64,000 nucleotides of DNA from Anisodus tanguticus (taxonomy: Eukaryota > Streptophyta > Magnoliopsida > Solanales > Solanaceae), in NCBI GenBank assembly GCA_034509755.1, contig CM067552.1, forward strand, positions 14,665,001-14,729,000, in the 5' to 3' direction. Within the stretch, counting starts at the first letter, position 1. Each line of letters begins with the position of its first letter. The notes below the pieces were generated by a model, which was not told the DNA's origin, did not search any database, and saw nothing but the letters and a program-made list of their open reading frames with translations. Both the position numbers and the translations under genes were made by a program. This document shows positions 45,337 through 57,565 of the stretch, one piece after another.

Positions 45337-48159
45337 TGTAACGATCCGTTTGGTCATTTTTAGCTAAAAATATTATTTGATTAAATTAAGCGTCTCGTAG
45401 ACTCTATGTAGGGTTTGTGATGCGCAGGGATGGGTGGCACCCCGTAGTTCATTTATGTGTCTTTTGGAAGAAAACCACAAAATAGAAGCTTTAGAGTTGA
45501 TTAGTTTGACTCAAAATTGACTTTCGACTATACGGGTTCGTTTTCGGATTCTGTCGTTTTCGATAGTTCCAGAGTCATTTATAACTTAGTCGAGTCAGTG
45601 GTTCGCTTCCCGAGACATTCGGATGTACTTTGTGACCTTATTTGTGAAATTGTGGTATTTGGATGTTTTGGGAAATTCTTTAGAAAAGTATGTCTTAGCT
45701 CGGCCGTATGAGAAATACGAGGGCGCTAGCGAGTTTGTAGCACTGTTTACCTTGGGGTACTAGAATATGTTGTTTGTATCCGGGATCGTTTCAGGTGTTT
45801 GGTAGAGGCTTGAGTAGTTTTCTAGTGCTGGTTTCTGGTGTGCTGCACCAGCGGCTGGTTGGCCGCTTCTGCGTACCCGCCTCTGCGGAAGTTGGCTTGC
45901 AAATGCGGACCCTGTGAAATTGTGAAGTTCTTCCCCTGCGGAGGTTCTCTCACAGAGGCGATGATGCCTCTGCGGTGTATTTCTCGCACCAGCGCCTATG
46001 CGGGAAGTTTAGGGACTTTGCCTTAGTGGACTTTTTCCGCCGAAGCGTGACCGCCCCTGCGTGATTGATTCCACCAGTGTGGGATCGTTGTTTAGTCAGT
46101 TTCTTAACTGCAGTAAAACGATCCCACTTTCCCAAAAACCTTTATCTCGGGTTTAGAGCTAACTAAGGGGGAATTTCTTGAGAATTGTGCTTGGGTTTTC
46201 ATTGGAGGTATATTTCTCACCCTTTTTTATTATGATTAATAATTTTAAGCTTCCAATTCTAGCCTAGACTTTATTTTGGGAAATAAATGTTTTAAGTTCT
46301 TTATGATAGAATAAGAGGGCTAAAACATTGATTTGAGTGTGTATTATGAATTAGATGGTCATGATATTGTGAATTAGTGTTGATTAGTGTTAGATGACCA
46401 TGTTGTGATGTTTAATTTGATAATGGAAACCCTTTATAAATTGGGGGGAAAATCTAGGGTTTGGGAATTAGGGATTTTGTTAAATGTTGCAACTAAGGTT
46501 CCAATTGGGGTTAGGTTTCCAATTAACATATGAATAATAATATTTAGATTTTGGCACCGTGGACCCGGGGTTGAATTTGGGTGTCTTTTCGGTTGTTTAA
46601 GGACTACGTCCTTGTTTGTGTATTTGCTTAATTATTAACATATAGTCTATATATGTTAGACTACGATTACTGCGAGGCGCTCTGAAAGGGCACGACTAGC
46701 GCTGAGGTTGATTGTTCGTGGCTTCTGCTCCGCTTTAAGGTAGCCTATAATTTCTCTTTTGTAGACTTCGATAGTAGTACGTATTAGTTTTAAATATTGA
46801 TGGGTATTGTGCATGTTTGGGGGTCCCACCTTACGGTTGTGATGAACGCTTGGGTGGGTACCAGCGTTGAACTGTGATGATGGATGATTTAGGGAATCAG
46901 CCTTAAGTTGATTCAGATTGCTGTTATTTCGGCTTGTCGACATATTTGATATTGTTGTGTTTATTCATCACATTGGTGTCGAGATGATATCCTGATTTAC
47001 ATAGATTATGTGTTAATGACGTTCTGAAAGCATGTGATATTCATCTTTTATTCTTGATTGCATCTCATACATCCTGATTACATGTCTTGTATTGTCATTT
47101 GCATTCATACACTCATGATTCTGATGATATTGAATGAGAGTGGTATCAAAATACTGTGGGTCCAATGAGACCAAAAAAGGTAAATTGTTCTATGAGATGG
47201 TTGAAAACATTGACATAATGGAAATGATTAATATTGATATTATAACCAAGGGATGGAATCCGTTGAGAAATTTTGGTTGAGTATATAGACGGCACAGGTC
47301 CCCCATAGGTGTGTAGTTCATTGAATTTGAACGCCAGTATACTGGAATGAAAGGTATCGGGCATTGCATTTGCATACATATCATACATCCATTACTACAT
47401 TGATTATTTGTTGATTGATAAAGTGTGTTGTAATGGCTAATGGAACTTGGATGATTTCTTGATAAAGTACCTTGTCAATTGATCCTAAATACTCAAATTT
47501 GGTTTATAAAATTGTTGTGAATGAGGCTAATTAATTGATTATCAAACTCTTATGTGGATAAGGTGACTTGATTGAGTTGTTGAATCTTATGTGAACAAGG
47601 TTACTTATATGATTATTCAATTTCTTAGTATAGGATTATTTAAGTGTCAACTAGATATCTATCTGTATTTACATATCTTCCGATGTTGTCAGCCTATGAT
47701 GCCTACGGGGTACGTTGTGGACTTATGCTACACTTACTACATTCTTTTTAGATGCAGATACAACGCCTTCCACCAGTTCAAGAATTCGTGGCTGAGTCTG
47801 AGCCAGCGGTCTTACAATGTTCGGGGTGAGGATGCTTCCTTCCAGCATACCTTTAGACAATACTATCTTACTACTGTCTTTTATTTACTTGAGAGACATA
47901 TTCAGACTTATAGACTATGTTGTTTTTCCATTTGACTCATGTATTTGGTAGTTAGAGCACTTGTATTATTGACCATATTCTTGGGGTTTATATTGATGAT
48001 TATCAGACTTATTCCACATTTATATTATGATTAGTCAATCTTATTAATTATTTGTTATTTTTGCATTTCTTACTTAATTATGTTATTAATATGGAGTGGT
48101 TTGCCCATCAGTGGGAACAGTGTAGGTGCAACCACGATTACCTAAAAGGGGTCGTGACA
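45337..48159 (+). repeat. 5' LTR of the family B chromovirus, 2823 bp
   Basis: Ends are TGTAACGATCCG and GTCGTGACA. A GC-rich block at 45835-46080 carries the word CTGCGG several times. The same kind of block lies at the matching place in the solo LTR (34220-34080). No coding content is claimed; the frame 45838-46026 is produced by this block. Confidence 0.9.
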
Positions 48160-48163
48160 AAGT

Positions 48164-48175
48164 TGGTATTAGAGC
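48164..48175 (+). promoter_or_regulatory. Primer-binding site of the family B chromovirus
   Basis: TGGTATTAGAGC differs by one base from the initiator-Met tRNA complement and lies four bases inside the LTR end. Confidence 0.9.
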
Positions 48176-48359
48176 ATTAGGTTAAACGGTCTTAAATACA
48201 AGAGCAATATCTAGTAGAGTCTTGCGGATCAATGCAGAGACGTCTGTACTTATCTTAGAGAGGCTATGGGACATTTAGGAAACTTCACTTTCTTTATTCC
48301 TTTCATGCTAAGATTAATCAAATTGGTATCTAACCTTTGTTACCTATTCTCTCACAAAT

Positions 48360-49770
48360 GTTGAGGACTTGTGCCCATGAAGCGAGAGGGGAGGCACCAA
48401 CACCTGCACTTGTAGTGCATGGTCGTGGTAGAGGCCGTGGTAGGGGCTGAGGTAGAGCCCGATGAGCTATATTGGTGAGGGGTAGAGCACAGAGAGTTGG
48501 TCAGGCTCGACTAGATCAGTGTCCCCCGAGCTGTATATTGAGCCTCAAGATAAGCAATATGATGAGGAGACGGGGCCAGCCTAGGATCAGCCTAAATTTA
48601 TAGCTATTATGGTTCTTTAGGACACTTTGGTCAAGTTGTTGAGTGTGCTCGATGGTTTTGTCCCAGGAGGGTGTGCATGCAACTACTCCGGGTGGGTCAC
48701 ATACCTTAGTGGGAGATGAACAAACTCTTGAGTTCCGTACTTTAGGGGTTCAACTAGCTGCTATTTTGGCCCTCCGCATTGATGAGATTCTGACACCAGA
48801 GTTTGGTCCCCAGCTGGTTATAAGGACTGCTATGACCCACGATGAGCGAAAGATATGGGAGCATTTCTCTAACATGAGTCCTCCCATATTCTATAGTCAG
48901 CCCGATGAGGATGCATATCAGTTTAATGTAAGCAGCCATGAGTCGCTTCATTTATTAGGTATTGTTGAGTCATACAGAGTATGTTTTATGTCTCTTTAGC
49001 TTATGGGAGATGTGAAGCAGTGGTGGAGGGCTTATATTTATTATCGACCAGCAGGGTCGCCTCCACTATCATGTACTAGGTTCTATCGAATCTTTCTGGA
49101 GAAGTATGTGCCTTTGAGCTTGCATATGAACAAGCGTGATGAGTTCTCCAAGTTGGAGCAGAGGGGTTTAACAGTTGCTGATTACGATACTCGCTTTTAT
49201 GCCTTATGGCGCTATGCTATGTCGTTGCTACCTATAGATATGAGCGAGTTAGATATTTTCTGAGAGGTTTGAGTATTCCTCTTCAGTTGGTTAAGTTGTA
49301 GATGATGGCCTCTGGGATTCTTTTGAGTTAGTTGTAGAGCATGCGAAGATGGTTGAGTCTATGAGGGGCTAGCTGCCCAGACAAGAGCCCGACAAGAGGA
49401 TGCGATGATATGGACATTACAATGGGTCTACTTCTCGTAGGTATGGATAGCAAGGTAGATTCCAATATTCGCAGTCTAGTCGACTAGTTCAGGAAGCCCT
49501 TCATATTATATATGGTGCTTTTGTGGGGCAGAGTGGTTATAGTGGGGTCAGTCTTCTAGAGGTTCTTTGTCTTGGTATTCTGACTATGGGGGTCATTCAG
49601 GTTCTTCTATCTCTATTCAACATCCCTCAACGGCCATGATTTGTTACAATTATGGTGATATTGGGAATTTTAGGAGAGAGTGTCTCAATTTTATACCGAG
49701 TACATCCCGTGCACCCAAGACCCCAACACAGCTATCTAGGGGTGGCAGTCAGTCTAGCAGAGGAAGTTCC
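48360..49770 (+). pseudogene. Gag of the family B chromovirus
   Basis: After a Gly/Arg-rich leader (48420-48470), the frames 48643-48999 and 49003-49263 give ERKIWEHFSNMSPPIFYSQP, GDVKQWWRAYIYYRPAGSPP, FYRIFLEKYVPLSLHMNKRD and LEQRGLTVADYDTRFYALWR. This is the retrotransposon gag core that assembles the particle. A stop at about 48998 and another at 49261 break it. The zinc knuckle at about 49640-49685 reads CYNYGDIGNFRREC and has lost a Cys and the His. Confidence 0.88.
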
Positions 49771-49959
49771 TAATCTGGTCGTGGTGGCCATCAGACTAGT
49801 CGAGGTGGATCTAAGGCGAGTAGAGATAGGACTCATTCAAGTTGAGGTAATCATCAGGGTACTCAGTCTTATGGAGGACACACTCATTGCTATGTTTTCC
49901 CTGGTAGGCCAGAGGCTGAGGCATCAGATACAGTTATCACAGGTATCATCTGAGTTTCT

Positions 49960-50355
49960 GATCGGTCTGCTTCAACACTATTTGATCCAGGGTCTACATT
50001 CTCATATGTGTCAGCCTACTTTTCTACTAATTTAGATATGCGGTGTTGTATGCTTGATGTCCCTATTCATTTATCTACACCAGTTGGTGATTTTATAGTT
50101 GTAGATCGTGTCTATCGGCTTTGTATGGTCACTTTTATAGGTTATGATACTTGGATAGACTTTGTCATATTAGACATGGTTGAGTTTGATATTATTCTGG
50201 GGATTTATTGGTTATCACAGTACCACGTGATTCTGGACTATCATGCTAAGACAGTCACTCTAGCGATTCATGGTCTTCCGAGGTCAGAGCAGAGGGGCGC
50301 TCCCAGCCCTACTCCTAAGAAGATTATTCTTTCATCCAGGCTGGGAAATTGGTAG
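49960..50355 (+). pseudogene. Aspartic protease of the family B chromovirus
   Basis: The active site reads LFDPGSTFSYVSAYFS at about 49975-50025, then TPVGDFIVVDRVYRLC and FDIILGIYWLSQYHVILDYH in the open frame from 50008. DPGS is the form used by plant Gypsy proteases. The frame linking gag to protease is interrupted near 49950. Confidence 0.88.
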
Positions 50356-50439
50356 AAAAGGGTTGTCTGGCTTACTTAGCTCATATTCGGGATACAAGTG
50401 TAGAGAATTCTTTCCTTGAGTCAGTTCCTGTAGTTAGTG

Positions 50440-51330
50440 AGTTTGCCGAGTTTTTTCCATCGGACTTGCCTTGTATGTGGCAAGACTGAGATATTCATTT
50501 CTGTATCAATATAGAGTCGGGTACTCGACCCATTTCTATTCTTCCGTATCGTATGACTCTAGCGGAGCTGAGAGAATTAAGGGAGCAGCTTCAGGATTTA
50601 TTGAGTAAGGCTTTCATTCGACCTAGTGTGTCTCCATATGGTACTCCTGTGTTGTTCGTAAAGAAGAAGGATGGCACCACGCGAATATGTATTGATTATA
50701 GGTAGTTAAACAAAGCCACCATCATAAACAAGTATCCGATTCCCTGAATTGATGACCTGTTTGACCAGTTTCAGGATGCTTTTATGTTTGCAAACATTTA
50801 TTTGAGGTCTGGGTATCATCAGTTGAAGATTCGGGTTGAGGATGTTCCCAAGACGGCTTTCAGGATTCGATATAGTCATCACAAGTTCTTGGTAATGTCT
50901 TTTGGGCTTACCAATGCCCCCGCAACATTTATGGATTTGATGAATGAGATTTTCAAGCCATATTTGGATTTGTTTGTGATTGTATTAATTGATGACATAT
51001 TATCTATTCGAAGAGTCAAGAGGACCACGAGAAATATTTGAGAGTAGCTTTGGGGTTATTGAAAGAGAAGAAGTTGTATGCTAAATTCTCGAAGTGTGAG
51101 TTTTGGCTCAGTTCAGTAGCATTCTTGGGACACATGGTGTCTAAGAAGGGTATTATGGTTGATCCAAAGAAGATAGAGGTACGCAAGGATTGGGGTAGAC
51201 CTACCTCATTCATAGAGATTCAGAGCTTTGTGGGTCTTGCTAGCTACTATCATTGTTTCATCAAGGGATTCTCTTCTATTGCTTCTCATTTGATGCATTT
51301 GACTCAGAAAGAGGTGCCTTTCTAGTGGTC
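50440..51330 (+). pseudogene. Reverse transcriptase of the family B chromovirus
   Basis: Landmarks in order are GTPVLFVKKKDGTTRICIDY (about 50640), NKYPIP then IDDLFDQF, NIYLRSGYHQLKIRVEDVPK, FLVMSFGLTNAPATFMDLMN and LDLFVIVLIDDIL. The catalytic IDD is kept. Stops replace residues at 50703 and 50746, and a frameshift follows LIDDIL at about 51003. The second part (51038-51325) holds KLYAKFSKCEFWLSSVAFLG and FVGLASYYHCFIKGFSSIAS, the RT thumb. Confidence 0.92.
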
Positions 51331-51339
51331 TGAAAGTGT

Positions 51340-51760
51340 GAGGAGAGCTTTCGAAAGCTCAAGTCACTTTTGACCACAAACCCGATCTTAGCCCTTCTAG
51401 TGAAAGGGAAGGACTTTATCGTATATTGTGATGCTTCGAGGATTGGGTTAGGATATGTGTTGATTCATGATGGTGAGGTTATATCTTATGCATCGCGCAA
51501 TTAAAGCTGCACAAGAAGAATTACCCTGTTAATGACTTAGAGCTGGCGGCTATTGTATTTGCTTTGAAGATTTTGAGGCATTACCTTTATGGAGTTTATT
51601 ATAAGGTGTATACCGATCACCGCAACCTTTAACATGTGTTCAACCAGAGGGATTTTAGTTCGAGACAGTGCAGGTGGATGGAGTTGCCAAAAGACTATGA
51701 TATGACTATTTTATACCATCCAGGCAAGGCCAATGTGGTGGTGGATGCCTTAAGCCAAAA
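51340..51760 (+). pseudogene. RNase H of the family B chromovirus
   Basis: YCDASRIGLGYVL near 51427, ELAAIVFALKILRHYLYG near 51541 and TDHRNL near 51613 mark the domain. DYDMTILYHPGKANVVVDAL closes it in the frame from 51636. Frame changes occur at about 51345 and 51500. Confidence 0.88.
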
Positions 51761-52800
51761 GGCAATTAGTATGGGGAGTTTGGCTCGTCTGATTATTTAT
51801 GAGCATCCTTTGGCATTGGAGTTTCAGTCCTTAACTAACCATTTCGTGAGGCTTGATATTTTGAATCCGGGTAGGATTCTGGCTTATGTTGAGGCTAGGT
51901 CATCTCTTTTGGAGAAGATCAAGACCTATAAGTATGATGATGTGAAGTTGTGAAAAATTAGGTATAAAGTGATGAGTGTTGAAGCCAAGAATGCTATGAT
52001 TGATAGTGAGGGGGTATCGAGGATCAAGAGTAGAGTGTGTGTTCCGCATGTTGGGGATTTGATGAGGTTAATTATGTAGGAGGCCCACATCTCTAGATAT
52101 TTGATTTATCCAAGTGCTACAAAGATGTACGGTGATTTGAAATAGCATTATTGGTGGGCTAGAATGAAGAGAGACATTGTTGAATTTGTGTCTCGATGTT
52201 CGAATTATCAGCAGGTCAAGTATGAGCACTAGCAATCCAGTGGTTTGTCCTAGAGGATTCTCATTGCCGAGTGGAAGTGCGAGAGGATTTCTATGGATTT
52301 TGTTGTTGGGTTGCCCAAGACTTTGGGCAAGTTTGATGTTATTTGGTTCATTATTGATAGGTTGACCAAGTCCGCACATTTCAATCTAGTCTAGACGACT
52401 TACGATTCTGAGAGGTTGGCAAAGATTTATATTCATGAGATTGTTCATCTGCATGGGGTACCAATTTCTATCACTTCAGACTGGGTTAATTAGTTTACTT
52501 CTCATTTATGGCGAACATTGCAAAAGGAGATGGGACTCGCTTGGATCTCAGTACAATATTTCACACTCAGACGGATGGTCAGTCCGAGCGGACCATTCAG
52601 GTTTTGGAGGATATGTTATGAGCCTGCGTGATTGATTTTGGTAGTCATTGGCACCAGTTCTTACCTTTTGCAAGGTTTGCCTTCAACAACATTTATCATT
52701 CCAGCATTGATATGCACCATTCGAGGCTATGTATGGTAGGAAATGTCATTTTCTGATTGGGTGGTTTGAAGAGTTCGAGGTTAGGCCTTGAGGCACCGAT
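51760..52800 (+). pseudogene. Integrase of the family B chromovirus
   Basis: The zinc-binding part shows HISRYLIYPSATKMYGDLK, with one His replaced by Tyr, and a CSNYQQVK in which the second Cys is also Tyr. The core has MDFVVGLPKTLGKFDVIWFI, IDRLTKSAHF and SITSDWVN where an SDRG-type motif is expected. Stops are frequent (52142, 52230, 52393, 52489). Confidence 0.85.
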
Positions 52801-52859
52801 CTGTTGAGAGACTCCTTAGAGAAGGTAAAGGCGATTTAGGATAAGATCCTGGCAGCTTA

Positions 52860-53393
52860 GAACAGACAGAAGGAGTATGCGGACCGGAAGGTCCAGGACA
52901 TGCAGTTTATGGTTGGTGATAGGGTTCTATTGAAGGTCTCTCCTATGAAGGGCGTGATGAGGTTTTGGTAAGAGATGGATGTTGAGTCTGAGGTACATCA
53001 GACCTTTTGAGCATTTTCAGAGGGTTGGAGAATTGGCATATGAGTTGGCTCTACCACAAGGTCTTTCAAGTGTCCATACGATTATCCGTGTTTCTATACT
53101 AAACAATTATCATACCGATGGTTCCTATATTACCCAGTGGGACTCTGTATTGCTTATTTAGAATTTCGAGTTCGAAGCCTATGGTAATTTTGGACAGGCA
53201 TGTGAGAAAGTTGAGGTCCAAAGAGATTGCTTCTGTGAAGGAGCAGTGGAAGCATCGTCTTGTTGAAGAGGCGACTTGGGAGACGGAGTCTGATATGAGG
53301 AGTCGATCCCCACACTTGTTTATTAATTTCGGTACGTTTCCCATTTTTATTTCTCTCCATTCGAGGATGAACGTTTGTTTAATTGGTATGTGA
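52860..53393 (+). pseudogene. Integrase tail, chromodomain and PPT of the family B chromovirus
   Basis: Text at 52890-53090 carries the GPY/F-like region (LSLRYIRPFEHFQRVGELAY, ELALPQGLSSVHTI). The frame from 53118 gives VILDRHVRKLRSKEIASVKE and QWKHRLVEEATWETESDMRS, the chromodomain core. CATTCGAGGATGAACG (53369-53384) marks the end of pol. The stretch directly before the 3' LTR is only weakly purine-rich. Confidence 0.85.
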
Positions 53394-53564
53394 TGTAATG
53401 ACCTGTTTGGTCATTTTTAGCTAAAGACTCTTATTTGACTAAATTATCCTTCCCTTAGACTCTATGTGAGTTTTGTGATGCGCGGGGATAGGTAGCACGG
53501 ATCCTGATGTTCATTTATGTGACTTTCGGAAGAGAACCCCAAAATAGAAGCTTTAAGGTTGATT
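53394..53564 (+). repeat. 3' LTR start of the family B chromovirus, cut by a LINE
   Basis: TGTAATGACCTGTTTGGTCA aligns with the first 170 bases of the 5' LTR (45337 onward) as far as AGGTTGATT. The next bases are an oligo-T and unrelated sequence. Confidence 0.9.
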
Positions 53565-54102
53565 TTTTCCGGTAAATAAAGTATTTTATTAATACAAAAA
53601 GTGAGGGTTACAAATCCAAACAGGGAAGACCACCTGTTTCTTAAAAAAATAAAACTAAACAAACTCCTAAGGACTATTACATAACAAACCTTGGCCCTCT
53701 ATCTCAATCTCCAGCAAAAAATAGAACCGCCTACTCACTACCAATCTAAAACATATTGTAAAGCAATTACAAAACAACATCAATAATTAGGAAACACATG
53801 AATAACACATAGACTAGACTCAGCATGAAAATAGCACATCAGCATCAAGGATTGTGCAGGAGTTGACCAAGCACATGTTTCTATCTTCTCAACTCTCTCA
53901 TTTGATTATGGATATGAATAGCTATCTCCTTGTTGATCATGTCAGGTTGGTACAAACCATTTTGAAATCTTAACATGTTCCTTTCCCTCCATATGAGTGT
54001 AATCACCATAACAAAACAGTAGCTACTAACTTCACCCAACCCAGCTATTCTCTTTGCCCAGTTATTAAACTAAGTGATTTCTTCCTGCCAACTTCCCTCT
54101 GA

Positions 54103-54486
54103 TTATTGAATGTACATCCAATCCAGTAGCCTCTGCCACAATTCTCTAGTACTGCTACAAGCAAAGAAAAAGTGATCCATTGTTTCATCAGCACCTTTGC
54201 AGAACACACAAGTTAGTGGTACTTGGATACTAAATTTTTGCAATCTCTCAACAATAGCCAGCCTCCTAAGCAATGCTACCATAGTATGAACTTGTGTTGG
54301 GGTGGATATTATAGTGCAATACAGGTTCTTCCAAGGGGGCTTTGGATGAGATGGGATCAATGTTGTGTTAATCTTCTGAATAGAGAATTTGTTGTTCACC
54401 ACTATAGTTTGTAAAAAAGCATGAAGACTACCTTGGAGAAGAGATATATTCATGATATACTTTATTGACTCAATAATCTTCCTCAT
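54103..54486 (-). pseudogene. LINE zinc-binding (zf-RVT) domain
   Basis: The open frame contains VPLTCVFCKGADETMDHFFF and ACSSTRELWQRLLDWM, the C-x2-C...H-x4-C pattern of the zf-RVT domain at the C-terminus of plant LINE ORF2. The preceding part includes VAKGLTTAERLQK-like text (VALLRRLAIVERLQKF). Confidence 0.88.
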
Positions 54487-54489
54487 AAT

Positions 54490-56200
54490 CTATGTTGCAT
54501 TCCCAGGCGATGGGCAAGTGTCTATTTTTTCTTCTTTCATATAATAGTCATTAACCCATTTCACCCATAAACGATCCCTTTTCTCATCCAAAGCCCATAA
54601 CTGCTTCAATACAACAACTTTGTTCCAATAGCCAAGATATAGTATATTTATCCCACCAGCAGCCTTAGTTACTCCCATGATATAATGTCCCTCTTGAATG
54701 TTACAACATCTCCAGTCCATAAGAAGGTTCTTCACACACTATCTACCAGCTTTAATTTTTTTTTTTTGGAAAGATGAAGATCTCGGCCCAATATGTCTGA
54801 ATGCCAAAGACTACAGATTTTATAAGTCGTAGTCTTCCTGCATATGAAATAAGTTTTGCAGTCCAACACCTAATCCTTTCAGTTCTTCTCTCTACAAGGA
54901 GCATGCATTGAGGAATAGTAAGTTTCTTTAAAGACAAAGGTACCCCCTAAGTATTTGAATGGTAAATCCCCTTCACAGAATGTCGGTTTCTACAATATAT
55001 CCTGCTTCACTTGATCCTTTATACCAACAAAATAGATGGAACTTTTATCAACATTATCTTGAAGCCCAGAGGCAGCTGAGAACTTTAGTAAACCCCTTGG
55101 ATTAGTCAATATATTGTAAGTCAACTTTACAGAATATCATAAGGTAATCAACAAAATAAATATGTATCATATTCAGTTTCTTGCACATAGGATGAAACTT
55201 AAAGAGTCTATTAGCAGCAATAATATCCAACTCCCTCTATAGGTACTCCATTGCAATCACAAACAGGCAGTGTGACATAAGATCACCCTACCTGATTCAT
55301 TTTTTCCCTTGAAAAGGCTTTGTGAGGCACCCATTGATGACTAGTGAATAAGATACAATAGATATACACTTCATCACCCACTGTATAAACTTGAAAGGAA
55401 AGCATAACTCAACTTGCATCCTCCTCAAAACACACCACTCAATTGAATCATATACTTTTCTCAAATCCACTTTCATGACACACTTAGGAGATAGTCCTTT
55501 ACTTTTGTACCACTTAAATACCTCATGACTAAACAATATAGTATATATAATATTCCTCCCATCAACAAAAGCAAATTGTGAAGGACTTATGATAGTGTTG
55601 ATAATAGTTTTTAGCCTTCTAGTAAGGATTTTGGTAATAATATTTTATATGGTGGAATAACATGTTATTGGTCTATAATCCTTCAATGGAGTGGGGTTGT
55701 TTACTTTAGGGATCAAGGTTATTGTAGTGCAGATAAAGGAGTTGAGAAGTTTACCAGTTTGAAAAAATTCTCTCACTGTCCTGATGACAGAGTCTTTTAT
55801 AAACCCCCCTACTATTGTTTAAAGAACTCTACAAGGTACCTATCTATACCAAGGACCTTATCAGGAGGCATAAACTTCATAACATTCACAATTTTAACTT
55901 CAGTCACATCTTGGATCAAGAAACATTTATGTGCATGGGAGAGGCATGGTCTTAGCTCTATCACTTCTGAGTTTAGGCATGGTATTTCATCAGTGGTTGA
56001 GCCCATAAAATTAGTGAAAATCAACAAAGTCATCCTCTACCTATTAGGGGTCACTCAACTTTGCACCAGAAGCATCATAACTAGTGTTGATGTAGTTCCT
56101 ACTAGCTCTTATCTTGCATTGAGTATGGAAGTACTTGGTGTTGTCATCCCCTTCCCTTATCCATATGGCTCTATACTTCTGTCTTAACACTTGTTCCTCC
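54490..56200 (-). pseudogene. LINE reverse transcriptase
   Basis: Frame 55536-55297 reads CVMKVDLRKVYDSIEWCVL and FIQWVMKCISIVSYSLVING, the RT palm. Frame 56033-55812 gives VTEVKIVNVMKFMPPDKVLG, which is upstream. Near 55165-55125 the catalytic motif reads HIYFVDYLMIF where FADD is expected, so both Asp positions are damaged. Frames 54937-54752 and 54735-54490 carry the thumb region (LISYAGRLRLIKSVVFGIQT, GGINILYLGYWNKVVVLKQL). Confidence 0.88.
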
Positions 56201-56355
56201 ATTTGACTCCACTTTTGAATGTCCCTTAGTAACTATTTTTCGTCATCAATTAGCACATGATTCAGGGGTTGTATAGCAATTTGAGATTGGATCACATCTA
56301 ACTTCTATCTAGAATGTGGTAAATGTTGTGCATAGGCAGCCATGTAATTTTTCTT

Positions 56356-57145
56356 TCAAGGCCTTGTGGTATTGCCACAACTGAAACATTGTAGTACCCC
56401 AATAATTCTTAGATCACACAGACTTAACAATATCAGGGAACGCAGGGTAGTTCTGCACGGTTGTGAACTGTTAAAAAGGCCTTGGATATAAGCTGACATG
56501 GGGTTTACACTCAATGTAAATTGGGATGTGATAAGAAATCCCAGGATAGAGATAGTCAGCTTCCACATGTCCATAGTCCTGGATCCACTTAAAGTTCCCA
56601 AGAGCCTAGTCAATCTTTGAGTAAACTCTAAAGCTTGACTGCTGCTTGTTGCAAAATGTATAATGCCATACCTTAGACTTTGAAGAAGTGAGTCGCAAGG
56701 CATCAATACAATCCTAAAAATCTCCTGTCTCTGCAGGTGTTATTGGAGATTCAATAATGTCCTCAGAAGATAGGACTGTGTTAAAATCACCACTAATCAG
56801 CCAAACATCTTGAATAGAACTCCCCAGCTATTTGAGATCACTCCACAATTGTAATCTATGCTGACACTCATTATTGGCATATACTGCTGTAAAATAGGTA
56901 GAGAAAGATGTTGCAATGTTCTTTACCTTGCAGTGAATAAACTGTTCTATCTTTATGAGGATGTGCACTTGTAAGTATGGCTTCCAAAACAACCAAACTC
57001 TTCCATTTGTGGCCATAGGGTAGTTACAGCATGTATTCCACCCTTGTGAAACCTTCCTCAAGATGTTTTGATCTATATTATCATTTACTCTTGTTTCAAG
57101 ACAACCAAACACTTCTATAGCATTCTTTTGCAAAAAGAGGCTCAC
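56356..57145 (-). pseudogene. LINE endonuclease
   Basis: Frame 57145-56828 shows VFGCLETRVNDNIDQNIL, GWNTCCNYPMATNGRVWLFW and the metal-binding E in CLETR, typical of the APE-type endonuclease of plant LINEs that nicks target DNA. Frame 56706-56356 continues the domain with a shift near 56820-56710. Stops are present. Confidence 0.85.
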
Positions 57146-57362
57146 CTCTTTTTGCTTTAGGGGCTGGTTTAGGCCCTTAATATTCTAAGTTGCAACTATC
57201 ATGGGGGATTATGAGTAATCCCAGGGTCCCCATCCTGACCAGAGGTAGTTTTGCTCATGGTCTGAAGACCATCAAAGCTATTAGCAACTACAACTTGTAC
57301 CCTATTCATTATCACCTCATTTTGTGTCTGTGAAGAAGAAGCCTGATCAGCCTGCTTACCGA

Positions 57363-57565
57363 TTACACTAGGTATGCTGAATTTGGTTCATGTATAGGAG
57401 AATCATCAGCAATAATTGTAGGTTGTTCATCAGTCTCTTTTGGCAACAACTTCTGTCTTACTGGTCTTCTTCTTCTTCTATTCCTCCTCCTTCTTCTAGG
57501 AGCCTCTTGAAACTCATCTACCCTCTCTGGTTCTTCTTTCTTGTTTCTGCAGTCCTCATCAATAT
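57363..57565 (-). pseudogene. LINE Arg-rich linker, cut by LTR
   Basis: The minus frame contains FQEAPRRRRRNRRRRRPVRQ and lies upstream of the endonuclease. It runs into the LTR that starts at 57566, whose first 37 bases add artificial residues at the N-terminus. The rest of the LINE 5' part is not found downstream within the window. Confidence 0.75.

Larger units (their letters stand above)
45337..53564 (+). mobile_element. Forward Ty3/Gypsy chromovirus (family B), about 8.2 kb kept
   Basis: It has a 5' LTR (45337-48159), PBS, gag, protease, RT, RNase H, integrase, chromodomain and the first 171 bp of the 3' LTR (53394-53564), which a LINE then interrupts. Gene order PR-RT-RH-IN and the chromodomain place it among chromoviruses, probably Tekay/Del. 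Many stops occur in pol, so it is inactive. The solo LTR at 32064-34689 and the LTR remnants at 3675 and 5438 belong to the same family. Confidence 0.92.
53565..57565 (-). mobile_element. Reverse LINE (non-LTR retrotransposon), 5' interrupted
   Basis: Read in reverse, it runs from an Arg-rich segment through endonuclease, reverse transcriptase and zf-RVT domain and ends in a short A-tail next to the LTR (T run at 53564-53568). The domain order is that of plant L1-type LINEs. Frames are broken throughout. Its 5' end is cut at 57565 by the start of another LTR element. The 3' part of the interrupted LTR does not reappear in the window. Confidence 0.85.
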
